From: Aurantiochytrium sp. KH105
Taxonomy: Eukaryota > Sar > Bigyra > Thraustochytrida > Thraustochytriidae
Assembly (NCBI GenBank): GCA_003116975.1
Contig: BGKB01000047.1
Location: 310,001 to 374,000 of the forward strand
Length of the DNA: 64,000 nucleotides
Direction of reading: 5' to 3'
Positions 41,801 to 51,500 of the stretch are shown here, one piece after another (position 1 is the first letter of the stretch; each line of letters opens with the position of its first letter). The notes below the pieces were generated by a model. The model was not told the origin of the DNA and did not search any database. It saw only the letters and a list, made by a program, of their open reading frames with translations. Both the position numbers and the translations under genes were made by a program.

Positions 41801-43581
41801 GCGATGAGCTCATCAAAGGCCAACGGATCAAGGCGAAACTTTTCGGGAAGATCGTCGCGGTAGACGCCCGTTTCGAGACACTCGACGTGGCCTCCAATGT
41901 ATGTATCTTGCTCGAGCAACTGGCCTTTATCGGTAAACTTTTGCGCAGGGTCGACTTGCTTGTTCGGGCAGAGAATGTTACCTCGGCGAGCTTCCACCAT
42001 GAGCAGCATCTCGCAAAGAGTTCCAGAACCCTTGCGCAACACGTCATCCGGCGGGAGCGGAATGATCGTGCAGAGCGAGAAGATAAAGAGGTTGATGTAC
42101 TTGTCAAAGAGGTAGTATGTAGCAACGGCATCGGACACCGAGTACGAGGCCATGTGATGAGGACGTTCCCGTGCAAAGCGTACCATATCCTCCGGATCGA
42201 CTTCGACGGGGTCGTAGCCTAGTTTCGCCTTGGTCACCGCCTTGAGACCTCGCGAGCCTGCGGGAAGGTATGAGTCACGTTTGACCCAGTAAAGGCAGTC
42301 CATGTGGACCGAGCATCGTCCACGGTATTCCGTGCCTTCCTTGTTTGGGCCAACGCCTACCTCGGTACGAAGGTCCATGTCATACGTCGCCGCGCGTTTT
42401 TCGATAAACGGCCAATCGAAAAAGTCGCCGTTGTATGTGACCCAGACATTGGGGCGCAATTCGCGGCAATGCTCAAAGAATTTTCGAAGAGTCGACTCTT
42501 CGTCAGCCTCGTTGAAGACCTCAAAGGGTCCAGGGTACTCGGGTTTAGGCGTGTACTCGAAATCTTCAATGTCCTCGGTGACCACCTCGCGGTTGATGAT
42601 GAGATAGCCTTGGCCGTCAAACATGTAGGAGATCATGAAGACCTGGTCAAAGGCAGCATCCGGAAACTTGTGCGGCTGCTTGGTACACTCAATATCAAAA
42701 GCGAGAATGCGCGGTTCCGCCTTTTCCAGGAGGTCTAGCTTTTTCAAATCGACGCCGAGGCCTTCTGCCCCAGTGCCGTCTGAAAATCGCGTGCTCACCT
42801 CGTACCAGCTGCCGACGTTGACGTCGAGGTCGATGGAAACGCGCGTTTGGTATTGTACATCGTACTCTCGGAGGTCTACAATAGCCTCCATGAGATCGTC
42901 TGGGAGTTCCGTGCTGCCACTTGCGTCGTGACCGGTAAAGTTGTATGCGTCTGCCGCTTTGGATCGCGACTTATTCACGCGTACAGCCTCCTGGACCTCG
43001 AGGCGGACGTTCATGAGATCGTTGACGTTGCGGAAGAAGAGCTGCAGCAGCACACGGTGTTTGCCGGCAAGATGGTCAGCCATGTCGAGGTCCTCGCGAT
43101 CGACCATGGCTACCTCGGCTACGTCGCTGGCAAAGCGGCGCTCCAGCATGGCCTTTGTCTCTTTGAGGAATTCCTCCTTGACGAGAACGTAAAAGTATGG
43201 CCGGTGAAGGATTTTGGCCTTGAACGTGTTGCCGTCCTGCTGCAGGAAGTAGAGCTCAAGCGCAGACAGTTCGACGGGCTTTTCCAGCGTGGGGTCAACG
43301 AAGTTTACCGTGCAGGGCAGCATGTTGAGGAGCCAGCCGACGCGTGCGGGTCCTTCGGTAAAGTCGTCAAAGCCGTACATTTCGTCGACACGTTCGCTCT
43401 GCTCACGAAGCGCGTCGCGAAAGTCTTGGCTCGCTTTGGTGCGTGGCCTCTGGCGTTGCGGCGGGGGCGCGACACCTCGAGCCCCGCGCTTCTTGAAGCC
43501 CTGACCACCCTGGCGGCGCCCAGACCAGCCCATGCGTTTCCCTCCTCCGCCGCCGCCGCGGCGTCCATTTCCTCGCATCAT
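35875..43581 (-). CDS. POLE: DNA polymerase epsilon catalytic subunit A
   Basis: The 2568-residue protein is the leading-strand replicative polymerase. The 3'-5' exonuclease is intact at its first motif (FDIECTKQPHKFPD, D296 and E298) and has VTYNGDFFDWPF and YSVSDAVATYY. Polymerase motifs include LDVAAMYPNIILTNRLQPSA (about 640-660) and DTDGIW (D883, D885). KKRYAVFN and the P-domain region follow. The inactive C-terminal B-family half ends in two Cys clusters, CSHC...CTEC (from about 2425) and CIKCGQV...CTC (about 2498-2520), which bind metal and the B subunit. It is about 300 residues longer than human POLE, mainly from a highly charged insert at about 1995-2230 and a Ser/acidic linker near 1230-1300. 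The ATG at 43581 leads into a Gly/Arg-rich tail before the conserved YGFDDFTEG block. Confidence 0.97.
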   Translation of the reverse strand: MMRGNGRRGGGGGGKRMGWSGRRQGGQGFKKRGARGVAPPPQRQRPRTKASQDFRDALREQSERVDEMYGFDDFTEGPARVGWLLNMLPCTVNFVDPTLEKPVELSALELYFLQQDGNTFKAKILHRPYFYVLVKEEFLKETKAMLERRFASDVAEVAMVDREDLDMADHLAGKHRVLLQLFFRNVNDLMNVRLEVQEAVRVNKSRSKAADAYNFTGHDASGSTELPDDLMEAIVDLREYDVQYQTRVSIDLDVNVGSWYEVSTRFSDGTGAEGLGVDLKKLDLLEKAEPRILAFDIECTKQPHKFPDAAFDQVFMISYMFDGQGYLIINREVVTEDIEDFEYTPKPEYPGPFEVFNEADEESTLRKFFEHCRELRPNVWVTYNGDFFDWPFIEKRAATYDMDLRTEVGVGPNKEGTEYRGRCSVHMDCLYWVKRDSYLPAGSRGLKAVTKAKLGYDPVEVDPEDMVRFARERPHHMASYSVSDAVATYYLFDKYINLFIFSLCTIIPLPPDDVLRKGSGTLCEMLLMVEARRGNILCPNKQVDPAQKFTDKGQLLEQDTYIGGHVECLETGVYRDDLPEKFRLDPLAFDELIANIDRDLTFAIEIEAGIPRREVVNYAAVRSEIVEALEMLRDTPVRLETPTIYHLDVAAMYPNIILTNRLQPSAIVDETDCASCSFNTGPDAACKRPMDWVWRGEFYPAKRSEYQAIKTQLEYEQVDGVPYHELPRGDRNRMLRQRVKTYSQTVYRRVKDTEITKKSATICQRENSFYVDTIKAFRDRRYEYKRLTKKWAKEKSTVEKRLETGSASADPLALDEARNKVLLYDSLQLAHKCILNSFYGYVMRKGARWHSMEMAGIVTHTGGNIIKQARKLVERIGRPLELDTDGIWCILPASFPENFALKTGAGRKIPISYPCVMLNADVHAHFTNHQYQSLVDPKHLQYDTRSECSIYFEVDGPYRCMVLPASQEEGKLLKKRYAVFNHDGTLAELKGFELKRRGELKIIKIFQSQVFEKFLLGGSLPECYAAVAEIANYWLDVLFTRGKDLSDEELIELISENRSMSRKVEEYGDRKSVAMTTARRLSEIFGAEMIRDAGLNCKLLIARKPVGEMTTARAIPAVIFSLGEDAKRQALRRWLRDNSITDFDVRSIVDWDYYIDRLGKAVQKIITIPAALQNVANPVPRIEHPAWLLRDVREKNGRFKQSKLSTLFQASAKSSTFKTSAPAVADIEDMLGGGSGGSSSSGAKPKGKSARSGENSMDLDEDAKGDDDDEIENENEDEANAEIGDPQDFDGWLAARKTMWRRRQELYKAQQKEQQALISSGAGGPAPKFSLRNGLQGFVQRREALSDFGYLQVLEVRPVDSAGTFRVFVLPENNDEVRSMYMKVNRKFFLNSREPCDPKEAPTWLALRDAARWKLPHAHAVEHLYQLEAPEKYMRKHAKTVADILEQPNVAGVYELQTSPESRILSELGCMISVNQRNLSGDGTASRPFAMAEIRKVARAGAPYLLGSGATLQRFFLFVGGRPQRRAVVIFQVSQTSNELAKIAWSAMRGDKAADQVDTLLSLAPQEVRIHAWIEGHERSGTERPSLRKAMRSFLDDCSKESRTAHAENLRSSVAHAEVTTVATEGALWHKVNEHLVKMARELSGAVTAVVHSALSPRELLAKSMQLGHFPCIWMTAREDTRALPSLQWQKYLFDEAVRQYFAHSLWLFERMRCAHYAQVPVAHLGDDYAVAMMDVMFMRNLSRNSHVSWASPACTPDLGGMESDSADGALLAVEELPVIASPGTYRSYCAVFSLKHLAVNTMLHADEVHDIECAEGSLALEQHSMGALAPDGGTQRLDAEGAVVHAKVHAATGVLGSAAECLGAFNILRGLVRRMFREALQTNEDYCWALLTNFYRWLCSPKSLMYDPALLRFVQQLMSKVFLQLVAELRRLGAKIVSANFQRIIICTGKRDAASASAYVEHVINTVQSKSLFEDIELELADTWKTLIFMDDANFGAVQDNPTYNEELEAYEKRQARRKQIERERQARRDGSLVDAPRETSTQKVSSSSEGKASSSTTARRKRRLLRKNANDDPAEDASSDEENQDDDDAEVSPVVRKTAKADKESENETEDGKEEKDRNKEARNDDDDDVSAADGYVENEDSASDSDLDDEEFDGNLTRLKRRVMTDSRRPKRGRNKREDRIIEREEELNEAEDMDDFVVDDDGDSFYGAAASRDADEEALLEAARPPFKHTLILQWDVAQYLPEELQRYFELYVGAFLLKPVEFRESWLSAQKEKLRAEMHVEREETKDPSRGIADKADDSNRNELDELALLRVNEAELEVEEKEFVTKLLKNEVVAELLRLIPRITMSGLGAESFPKLAGSHLVYKDPALEFVKTLCVVLSLEGQVHHQVQTAKKQLLRLLHVREFAPEAQFHNPSLTIHMRDVVCSHCNAAVDFDLCRDTALVQGQLAAGPEAGTQPWHCTECAETFDMASIEHRLIRRVEDLVLAFELQDFECIKCGQVRADVLSASCTCSGDWVLTISPKDQETALRPLHNVAKFYGFEWLLESVVSAITDVRAASASRGK

Positions 43582-43885
43582 CTTTGGTCAATCTTGTGCG
43601 ACCTCGTCCTCCTCGTTGTCGTTGTTGTTGTTGTTTTGCTTCGCACCCCCAAAGAAGTTGAGAGATGAAAGGAGCTCGCTCGCTCGCTGGCTCGGCGTTT
43701 CTAGTCACGTGGCGTCGAGCCTCTGGGCGGCACCGGCCCGTGCCTGACTGCCGCGCTCGCTCGCGGCCCCGACGTCCGCGCGTGCGCTCGAGTACTCGCT
43801 CGCTCGCTCGCTCGCTGGGGTCTGCGCGCCGGAGACGACGATCGAAGTGATCGTGGCGCCGCCTAACGGCGACCTAACCACCGCC

Positions 43886-43919
<34 letters not shown>

Positions 43920-43932
43920 GTTTGTCTGTCTG
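43886..43932. repeat. (GTCT)n microsatellite
   Basis: A GTCT tetranucleotide array of about 34 bases, briefly interrupted by TGTTT and then resumed. It lies 300 bases upstream of the POLE ATG, in the divergent spacer. Confidence 0.9.
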
Positions 43933-44304
43933 CCCAACCGCTGCCCACGGCTGTGCCCCTTGTTATTTTACAGTTGCGGTCGATTCATTCAAACCTCATC
44001 AACTCGAGGGTCAACATCACCGAGGTCATGTGGACAATCGAGTGGAGATGAAGGAGGAGCGAAAGCACGAAGAAAGTGGAATGATTGAGCTCGAGACTGA
44101 CAGATTTCGGGACCGACGGCGAGGTTTGGTCAGACATGCACGCACGCGCAATCGAACATCCGTTCGCTGATGGGGATGGGTTTCTTCGCCATCATTTGGA
44201 ATTTTCTTCTCTACCATGGAATGAGTTCCTATGTCGTCACATGAGTCACGACGTCGCCTTGAGCTGCGTCTACGGCTCATGATAGTGATAGCAGGCGACA
44301 GCTG

Positions 44305-44475
44305 ATGCTGGTTCTTGGGCGTGTCAAGTTCGCGGACGACTTGGACCGGACATTGAGTGACCGAGACACGGATCTGCACACGCACTTGCTTCGTATCGTA
44401 CATAAGCGCACCATTTTGGCCGACATCAAGGCCGGCAAGGTCAAGGACGAGGCTGTGCCCGCCTCCGAGCTCTGA
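44305..44475 (+). CDS. Candidate small gene or terminal exon, unknown
   Basis: An open segment (frame open from 44263, first ATG 44305) encodes MLVLGRVKFADDLDRTLSDR and continues to HKRTILADIKAGKVKDEAVP before a stop at 44473-44475. All Lys codons are AAG and five of six Asp codons before the stop are GAC-type, with strongly GC-ending third positions like the neighbouring genes, which the antisense frame does not explain. The peptide is amphipathic and charged, as in real proteins. Upstream sequence (about 44030-44262) has fragments that could be earlier exons, but no splice arrangement is clearly best. It may be the last exon of a short intron-containing gene. No family is recognised. Confidence 0.35.
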   Translation: MLVLGRVKFADDLDRTLSDRDTDLHTHLLRIVHKRTILADIKAGKVKDEAVPASEL

Positions 44476-45523
44476 TTGATTTTCATCATTTCTGTACCCC
44501 CAATCTTGCATTTATCTCTCTCGATTCTGATGGTGCGCCCGTCACGTTCGATTCCTCGCTCTCCTGGTCAACCGGCTTGTTTGCTCATTTTGCTTTTAAA
44601 TGCCTACTACAGACCTACTTTACTTTCTTCTTCGATCATCCTCACACAGTCAAGGCTGGCATGGCAGCGAGCACGAGGGCAGCGTGCAGGAGGGCGCAGA
44701 AGGTATTTCTTTTGGTTGCTTCTCTCACACAGGATCACCTCTTCTCATCGTCAAGCCATCCACCCTTTCCATGCTTGCTGTTCACGCGAGCGAGCGAGCG
44801 AGCAATCGACAGCGACATGAAGGCCGCAGCCGTGCCGCTCCCACCTATCCTAGCACGCGTCGCTGTCGCAATCTGGCCAGTTTCAGTCTCCGTCCGTTGT
44901 GGTCCGAAAACAAGCCGCCCTGCAGTTTCGATCGCCTCCTCTTCACCTCGCTCCTAGCGGAGTCCAGGCCAGGCCAGGCCAGGCCAGGCCAGGCCAAGCC
45001 GGGCCGAGCGAGCGCCTGCCGGCCGGCGCCTCGCGCCTGCGTCTGCGCTGCGTCGGCCCGGCGTTCGTCGCCGCGGAGCCCCGGGGGGCGGGCAGGGCCT
45101 CGTTCGGCGCGCGCACACTCCGCTCCACTTGCGAGTTCACAGGTCCCGTCCAGCGGACCCAACCGGACGCAGACGGGATACTGCTGGCGCGGCCGGGAGC
45201 CCTGCGCAGGCAGCGCGGCGCGGCGGGGGCGCGGCGGCGGGACGCGGCGGCGCGGAGCTCGGAGGGCGCGCGCAGCAGCAGCAGCAGCAGCAGCCAGCGC
45301 GGCAGGAGCGCGCGCGCGCGATCGATTCTGGCGCGATTTGAGGAGGGCGGGGAGGCGCGGCGAGCTGGCACAGCACAGCACGCGGGCCGAGGAAGCCCGT
45401 GGGCAGGCGCGAGAAGGACGCGGGCGCGAGCGCGCAGGCGGCCGGGCGAGCTGGGAGACGTGCAAATCGCGCGGGGTTGGGGTTGGGGGCAGCCGCGCGT
45501 CCACGAGGAGAAAGGCGCGGACG

Positions 45524-48500
45524 ATGTCGATGGGGACGCTGTTCGAGATTATCGCGGAGGGCGACCTGCGAAGCCTGAAGCGTGCGATCGAGCATGATCC
45601 GAGCAAACTCAACCAGCAAACATCGCCGCTGACGCTGCTCATGTGGTCTGTGTATCCGCGCAGCGGAGGACATCCGAAAATAGCAAAGTGGCTCGTTGCA
45701 CAGGGCGCCAAGATGGACCTTCAAGAGATGGGGCACGGGAGGACAGCGCTGATGATTGCCTGCGGCTACGACCAGCCAGAGGCAGCCGAGATGCTCATCA
45801 AGAGCGGCGCAAATCTCGACATTCAAGCCACAACCGGGTACACGGCGCTCATGTTCGCTTGCCAAAACAAACAGCCTCGCCTCGCACGGATGATCATCAA
45901 ACGAGGCGCCGCCTTGGATCTTGCAAACACCGATGGCTGGACAGCGCTTATGACGGCTGCCTGCCACGGTGAGCCAGACACAGTCGGACTTCTTGCCGAC
46001 TACGGGGCCAGCTTGGACCTCCAGAACAAGACTGGCATGACCGCGCTTCTGGGCGCCATCGAGCACGGCAAGGAGGAAAATGCGTTGCTTCTCATCGAGC
46101 GCGGCGCAGCGGTCAACATTGTTAATCGGGATGGCTACAGCGCTCTCATGACCGCGTGCAGTCTGCAACTCCCACGTGTCGCGAGCGTGCTTCTCGATCG
46201 AGGCGCAGACCCTACGATTGTGGCCGAGTCCGGATGGACAGCGCTCATGCTCGCCGCCCGTCACGGCATGACAGACACTGTACAGCTCTTGATTCAGCGC
46301 GGCGCTCCAATTCATGTGCGCGACCCAGAGGGCTGGACGCCTTACCAGCTAGCGCGGCTCTGCGGCTCCAAGGAGACCATCGAGGTCCTCGTCAAGTTTG
46401 GCGCAGACTTAGCGTGCGCGCTTTCGCCGAGCCGGACTGCTCTTCTTCTCGCTTGCCGTAATGATGACCACGGGGCGGTCCGGCGTCTCCTCGCCGAAGG
46501 CGCAGACCCCAATACCGCAGATGAAAAGGACGTATCCTCGCTTATGGACGCCTGCCGCCACGGTCGCAAGGAGATCGCATTCCTTCTGATCCAGAGCGGC
46601 GCTGATATTAATGCGCGGGCACTCAATGGCTGGACAGCGCTCATGATGGCCTGCCGCAATAACCAGCCTGAGATCGCAAGACATCTCGTGGACCTGAATG
46701 CCTCTCTTGATGATCAAAGCAATGTCGGCTGGACCGCCCTTTCGCTCGCCTGTTGTTACCGTCTCCCAGAAATTGCGCGCCTGCTCATTGCAGCTGGCGC
46801 AAACCTCAATCTTCGCAAAACGGACGGGTGGTCCGCTCTCATGTATGCCTGCGGCTATGGGCAGCCCGAGACAGCTCGGGCTCTCATCCTTAATGGCGCG
46901 AATCTCGACTTTGAAGACACGCATGGCTCGACGGCGCTTGTTCTCGCTCGATTCAACAAAATGGACGAGATCGCCGACATGCTCATCAAACACGGAGCCT
47001 CTGACGAATTCGGTTCGCCCTATGCGAACAATGCTTCCGCTCAGGACTTCCCTGCAGGCTCGCACTCCCCCTCTCCCTCTGATCCACAAATGCACGAAGC
47101 AAGTGTTGTATTGTCGGAAGAGGCGTATTCGAAAAGAATCGATGGCCTGGAAATATCAAAGGCCCTTCTCGAGGCGTGCCGGAGCGATGAGGCGAAAAGA
47201 GCTCAGGATCTTATCGAAGCGGGCGCCGACCTCGATTTTCAAGACGCAGAGGGCTGGACGCCCCTCATATGCGCGGCCGTGAACGGAATGGACTCCATCG
47301 TCCACTTTCTCGTCGACTATGGTGCTGCTCTCGATCTGAAAAAAAGAAAAGACCAGTTTACAGCGCTCATGCATGCATGCAAAAGCGGGGATTTCGGAAT
47401 CGTGCAAATACTGGTGGAGCGAGGCGCGGACCTTGAGATCCAAAACTCGAATGGCGGAACAGCGCTCATCCTCGCTTGTCATTACGAGTTTCCGAATATC
47501 GCAAATTACCTCATTGAGCAGGGCGCCGACGTGACCGTTTGCGACAACCACAAACAAACTGCGCTTTTCTTTGCAGAGCGCAACAGTCTCTCCAAGACGA
47601 GTTCACTCCTCAAAAAATACGGGGCTGTCGAATCGTCGCACCATTCCCACTCGTCCGAAGACTTGCATGCAAGACCTCGGCCACATCAAGCGACTGCTCT
47701 CTTGAACGCCTGCCGCAACGGACGTGGTGATGATGCTCGAGCACTGATCGGCAGTGGATTTGAGATCGACACGCAAGATGTTCGAGGCTGGACCGCCGTC
47801 ATGCTCGCATGCAGTAATGGCCTTCCTGAGATCGCGGAACTTCTCATTGCAAAAGGCGCCAATGTGAACGCTCAAAAGCAAGACGGATGGACCGCTCTCA
47901 TGTTTGCCTGTCGACATAAGCAAGAACGAGTCGCTCAGCTCCTCATGGAAGGCGGCGCCGATATCAATATGCAGAATTGTAATGGGTGGACCGCACTAAT
48001 TGTCTCCTCGCGCTACAGAGTCACCGAGACAGCCCAGGAACTTATACTCCGAGGTGCTGACCTTGATAAAAAGGATACGAAGGGGCGGACTGCGCTCGTT
48101 TTTGCTTGTGTATACGCCGATGCAAAGCTCGTGCAAGCCTTATTGGCCGCTGGTGCTGCAGCTGACGTGCGCGACGAGAGAGACAGGTCTTTAATCTCCA
48201 TTGCCAAGGCTCTCGGGAAAAGGGATATTGTGCGACTACTTCAAAATGCAAAGACAGGTCTCGCGAAGATGAATCGCCATACAGCGCCCACAGAATGCGA
48301 AGAGGACCGTCTTGCACAAACGGATCATGACATTCTCTCCTATGAGCTCATTCGGGCATGCCGCGAAGGCCGCATGGCTGAGGCACGGGCGATAGTTCTG
48401 GAAGGCGCTCCCCTTGACGTATCTGACTCGTCAGGATGGACTCCTCTCATGTACGCGTGTCGGTGCGAGGACACAAGCCTAGCTGAATTGCTTGTCAAAC

Positions 48501-51500
48501 GCGGTGCCAAACTCGACTCACAAAACAGCGACGGGTGGTCAGCCCTCATGCTAGCGTGCAGGCTCGAGCGTCGCCACCTTGTCGACATACTTTTGTGTTA
48601 CGGAGCCAAGGTCGATCTGAGGGCGGATCAGGGCTGGACAGCTCTAATGCTCTCTTGCTTTGACCTCGACGTCGAGGTGCTGCCTGCGGATCAAACGGTG
48701 AATGTATCATGCGCGCAGTTATGTTGGACTGCCGGCGCCAGCCTTCACTGGTCCTCCGTTGATGGGCAAACTGCACTGGCGATCGCAAAGTCCACCTCAA
48801 ATCGCAAGGACGTTGAGATTTTTCTAGACTTTGTCGGCGAGTCTGACCTTGCGGCATATCTTCTCGACGACCAACAATTGCCTCGATCGACTGTGCTAAG
48901 CTTCTTTCAGAAGAACATTCTCACCTTTCAAGACGTCGCAAAACTCGATGAGAGTGCTCTTGTGTGTCTGGGCGTCAATAACAATGCTCAGGCCACGGAG
49001 ATACTCCGCGCGGCCGCAAAGCGGAGCCTTGCCGTCTCTTATCCTCTGGACCCTGCGCAGCAACATCAGACAATGATCGACATCCATCGCCTTGTCGCCG
49101 AGGTGGCTCGTGCGCGTGAAGAGGCACCCGAGGATTTGCATGGAGTTCTTCTGCACGAAAGAATTCGCCAAGCCCTCACGGATTTCGACGCATTCGCCGA
49201 TCCCTTTTCAAGCCTGACTGAGCTTGTCAAAAGAATGGATAATATTGATGTGCAAATGGCAGTCTTTGACGATCTCCAGGCAGAGGTGGCGCGCGACTCT
49301 TCTCGAAGCGCCGAAAGGGATCGAGCTCGCGAGGAGCTAGTGCAATTAATTTCGTCTGCATTCGAAGATGGCCAGGGTGAGCAGACTCTGACAAATTGGC
49401 AGACAGATGCAGGCATCCGTCGGATGCTGGAGGTTTGCGAGTCAGCATGGTGCGAGGCCGGCTTTGGTGAGATTCCCCTTTTGTCCTCTGACGCGTCCAT
49501 AGACTTTGCCGTCATGAAAACTGGAATTGAAGAAGTCCATGATTTGGAGCGAAGCTTCGTTTCTCACGCCAATCTGATCAAATCCAGATACCTTCAGACG
49601 TGCGATGCTTTACGTGCCCTCAGTAAGCGATCCGAGGAGCTCGTGCCCGATCGGAGCACTCTGTTTTTTTCCATCGAGCATCCCGAAGTGACTTACAAGT
49701 TGACCGAGGAGATCAAGCAGGTGGAAAACGCCTTGCTTGAAGAGCTCAATGCTCTTCGCGCGGAATTACCGTCCATGAGAAGGCTCGTTTTTGCAAGTCA
49801 AAACTTTCTCATGAGCGCAATTATTTACTTCCGCAACACGTTGCCTGAGGAGCTTGGCGATCTTGTGAACAGGATTAAAAGCGTCAAGGCTCTCAAAGCC
49901 TATCTGGAGCAAGGCAGCAAGCCACCCGATACAAGACCCATTGTGGTCTTGCGCAAAGAGCTCTTTGACCTCAGAAGGAGCAGAGCTCACGCCGTCCAAG
50001 AGCTCGAATACGCCAGGGAGGCGCGCGAAGCATTATGTGCAGAAAATGACGAGGAGATTGCTCAACTGGAAGAGCAGGTATCAGCCATCAATTTATACGA
50101 TACTTGCCGTGACGTGTGTCGGCAGCGCGCGGACATCCTTGCTCATGCAGAGCAACACCATCCGGAGCTTTTGCACGACTCTGCATGGCTTCGCACTCTT
50201 GGTATTGTGGACGTGGAGCAGGTCGAAATTAGCAAGCTTGGACTTTGGTGGGATGGTGTCTCCCTGCAAGACTTCACCATCGTCAGTCGTCTCAGTTCGA
50301 CTCCCGGCAAGGAGGTACTTCACGTGTGTGACCTGGATGGCCAAGATTTGGTACTCCGGGAATTTCACCTCATTGAAGCCGGTCGAAGTAAACACTTCTT
50401 CGCTCACGTGACGACGCTCGCCAAGATTCAATCGCCGCACCTTGTTCACGTGGAGGCCATTTTCATGAAGTCTCCCCAAACCGGATACTTGGTCTCTCCT
50501 CTTTACACGGGTGGGGATCTCGCGTCATTCATTCGCAATGATACAAAAACAAATGTCAAGGAGCGCCGATTTATTGCTGTCGGTATCCTCGAGGGTCTCT
50601 GCGACCTGCATGATTGTGGCTTTGTGCATTTCTTCCTCGAGCCTAAAAATGTCTTTTTGACCTCCACGCTCGAACCAGTGCTTCAACCCTTTGACGGCGA
50701 GCTCTCGTCTGAAAAAAGCATGTCCAACCTCATGCAAAGGTGCGACTCGTATCTCGCGCCTGAGACTCACGAAGGCAGGCATGAAGCCGTCAACACTTCG
50801 GTGGACGTTTTTGCTGCTGGGGTCATTTTCAAGGAGCTCTTTCCCCACTGCTCAAGTGCCATGTGCGAATTGATCGCGGCCATGTGTTCGGCAGACCCTG
50901 AAGCTCGCCCCACGGCTCGGGAAGCTCTACATCACGTTGCGCTGGCGCCGACGCTTGACGAAAGTTCTGACACTTTCCATGATCGTGATAATGATGACGA
51001 TATCGAGAACGAGAACGAGAACGAGAACGAGAATGATGATGATGATTATGAGCAGGAGGAGGAGGAGAGAGAGGAATCTCACCCTACTGTCCTCAGTCTG
51101 ATGGAAGCCGCACGAAATAGTCCATCGATCACAAATCGCACAGAGCAACTTTCTCAATCGCCGGAGACTTCGGCATTGGTCACGGGATCGCTCGAGTTTA
51201 TCTCTGCAATTTCTGCTGGCACGGCGTCTTCCAATCTCGGATCTTCCCAAGGCCCACTGAAACCTAGTCCGTCTTCATCTTCTGGTTTCATGGAGGACCA
51301 GGGAGTCTCCACTCGATCATCGTCTAACACGGTCCAGCACAAGGTTACGGAAAGCGATGAATGTGCCTCGGACGCGACGGAAGGGCCAGCAGTTAACTCC
51401 GCACGAGGTGTGATTGCTTCTTGGGAAATGGGATCCTCATCAATGGGAAGAGCAAGAACAGAGAACGAGTCGTGGGGCCGCAATGCGCCGAGTTCTCCGA

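Larger units (their letters stand above)
43582..45523. promoter_or_regulatory. Large spacer between POLE and ankyrin giant
   Basis: This 1.9-kb region separates head-to-head genes. It holds GCTC tetramer arrays near 43677-43690 and 43795-43818, a (GTCT)n tract at about 43886-43932, a small candidate exon at 44263-44475, GAGC repeats near 44791-44806, an AGGCC period-5 array at about 44964-44998, and a very GC-rich leader to 45523. The ankyrin frame is open through much of this leader, but no ATG there is convincing. Confidence 0.45.

Noticed and set aside
44600-45523. 308-residue extension of the ankyrin protein upstream of 45524
   Set aside because: The frame is open but begins without a reliable ATG, runs through pentamer and GC-rich repeats, and has no conserved content before MSMGTLFEIIAEGD.
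45137-46315. 392-codon minus-strand frame antisense to the ankyrin repeats
   Set aside because: The 99-base ankyrin periodicity keeps an antisense frame open; it repeats in step with the real repeats and has no domain.
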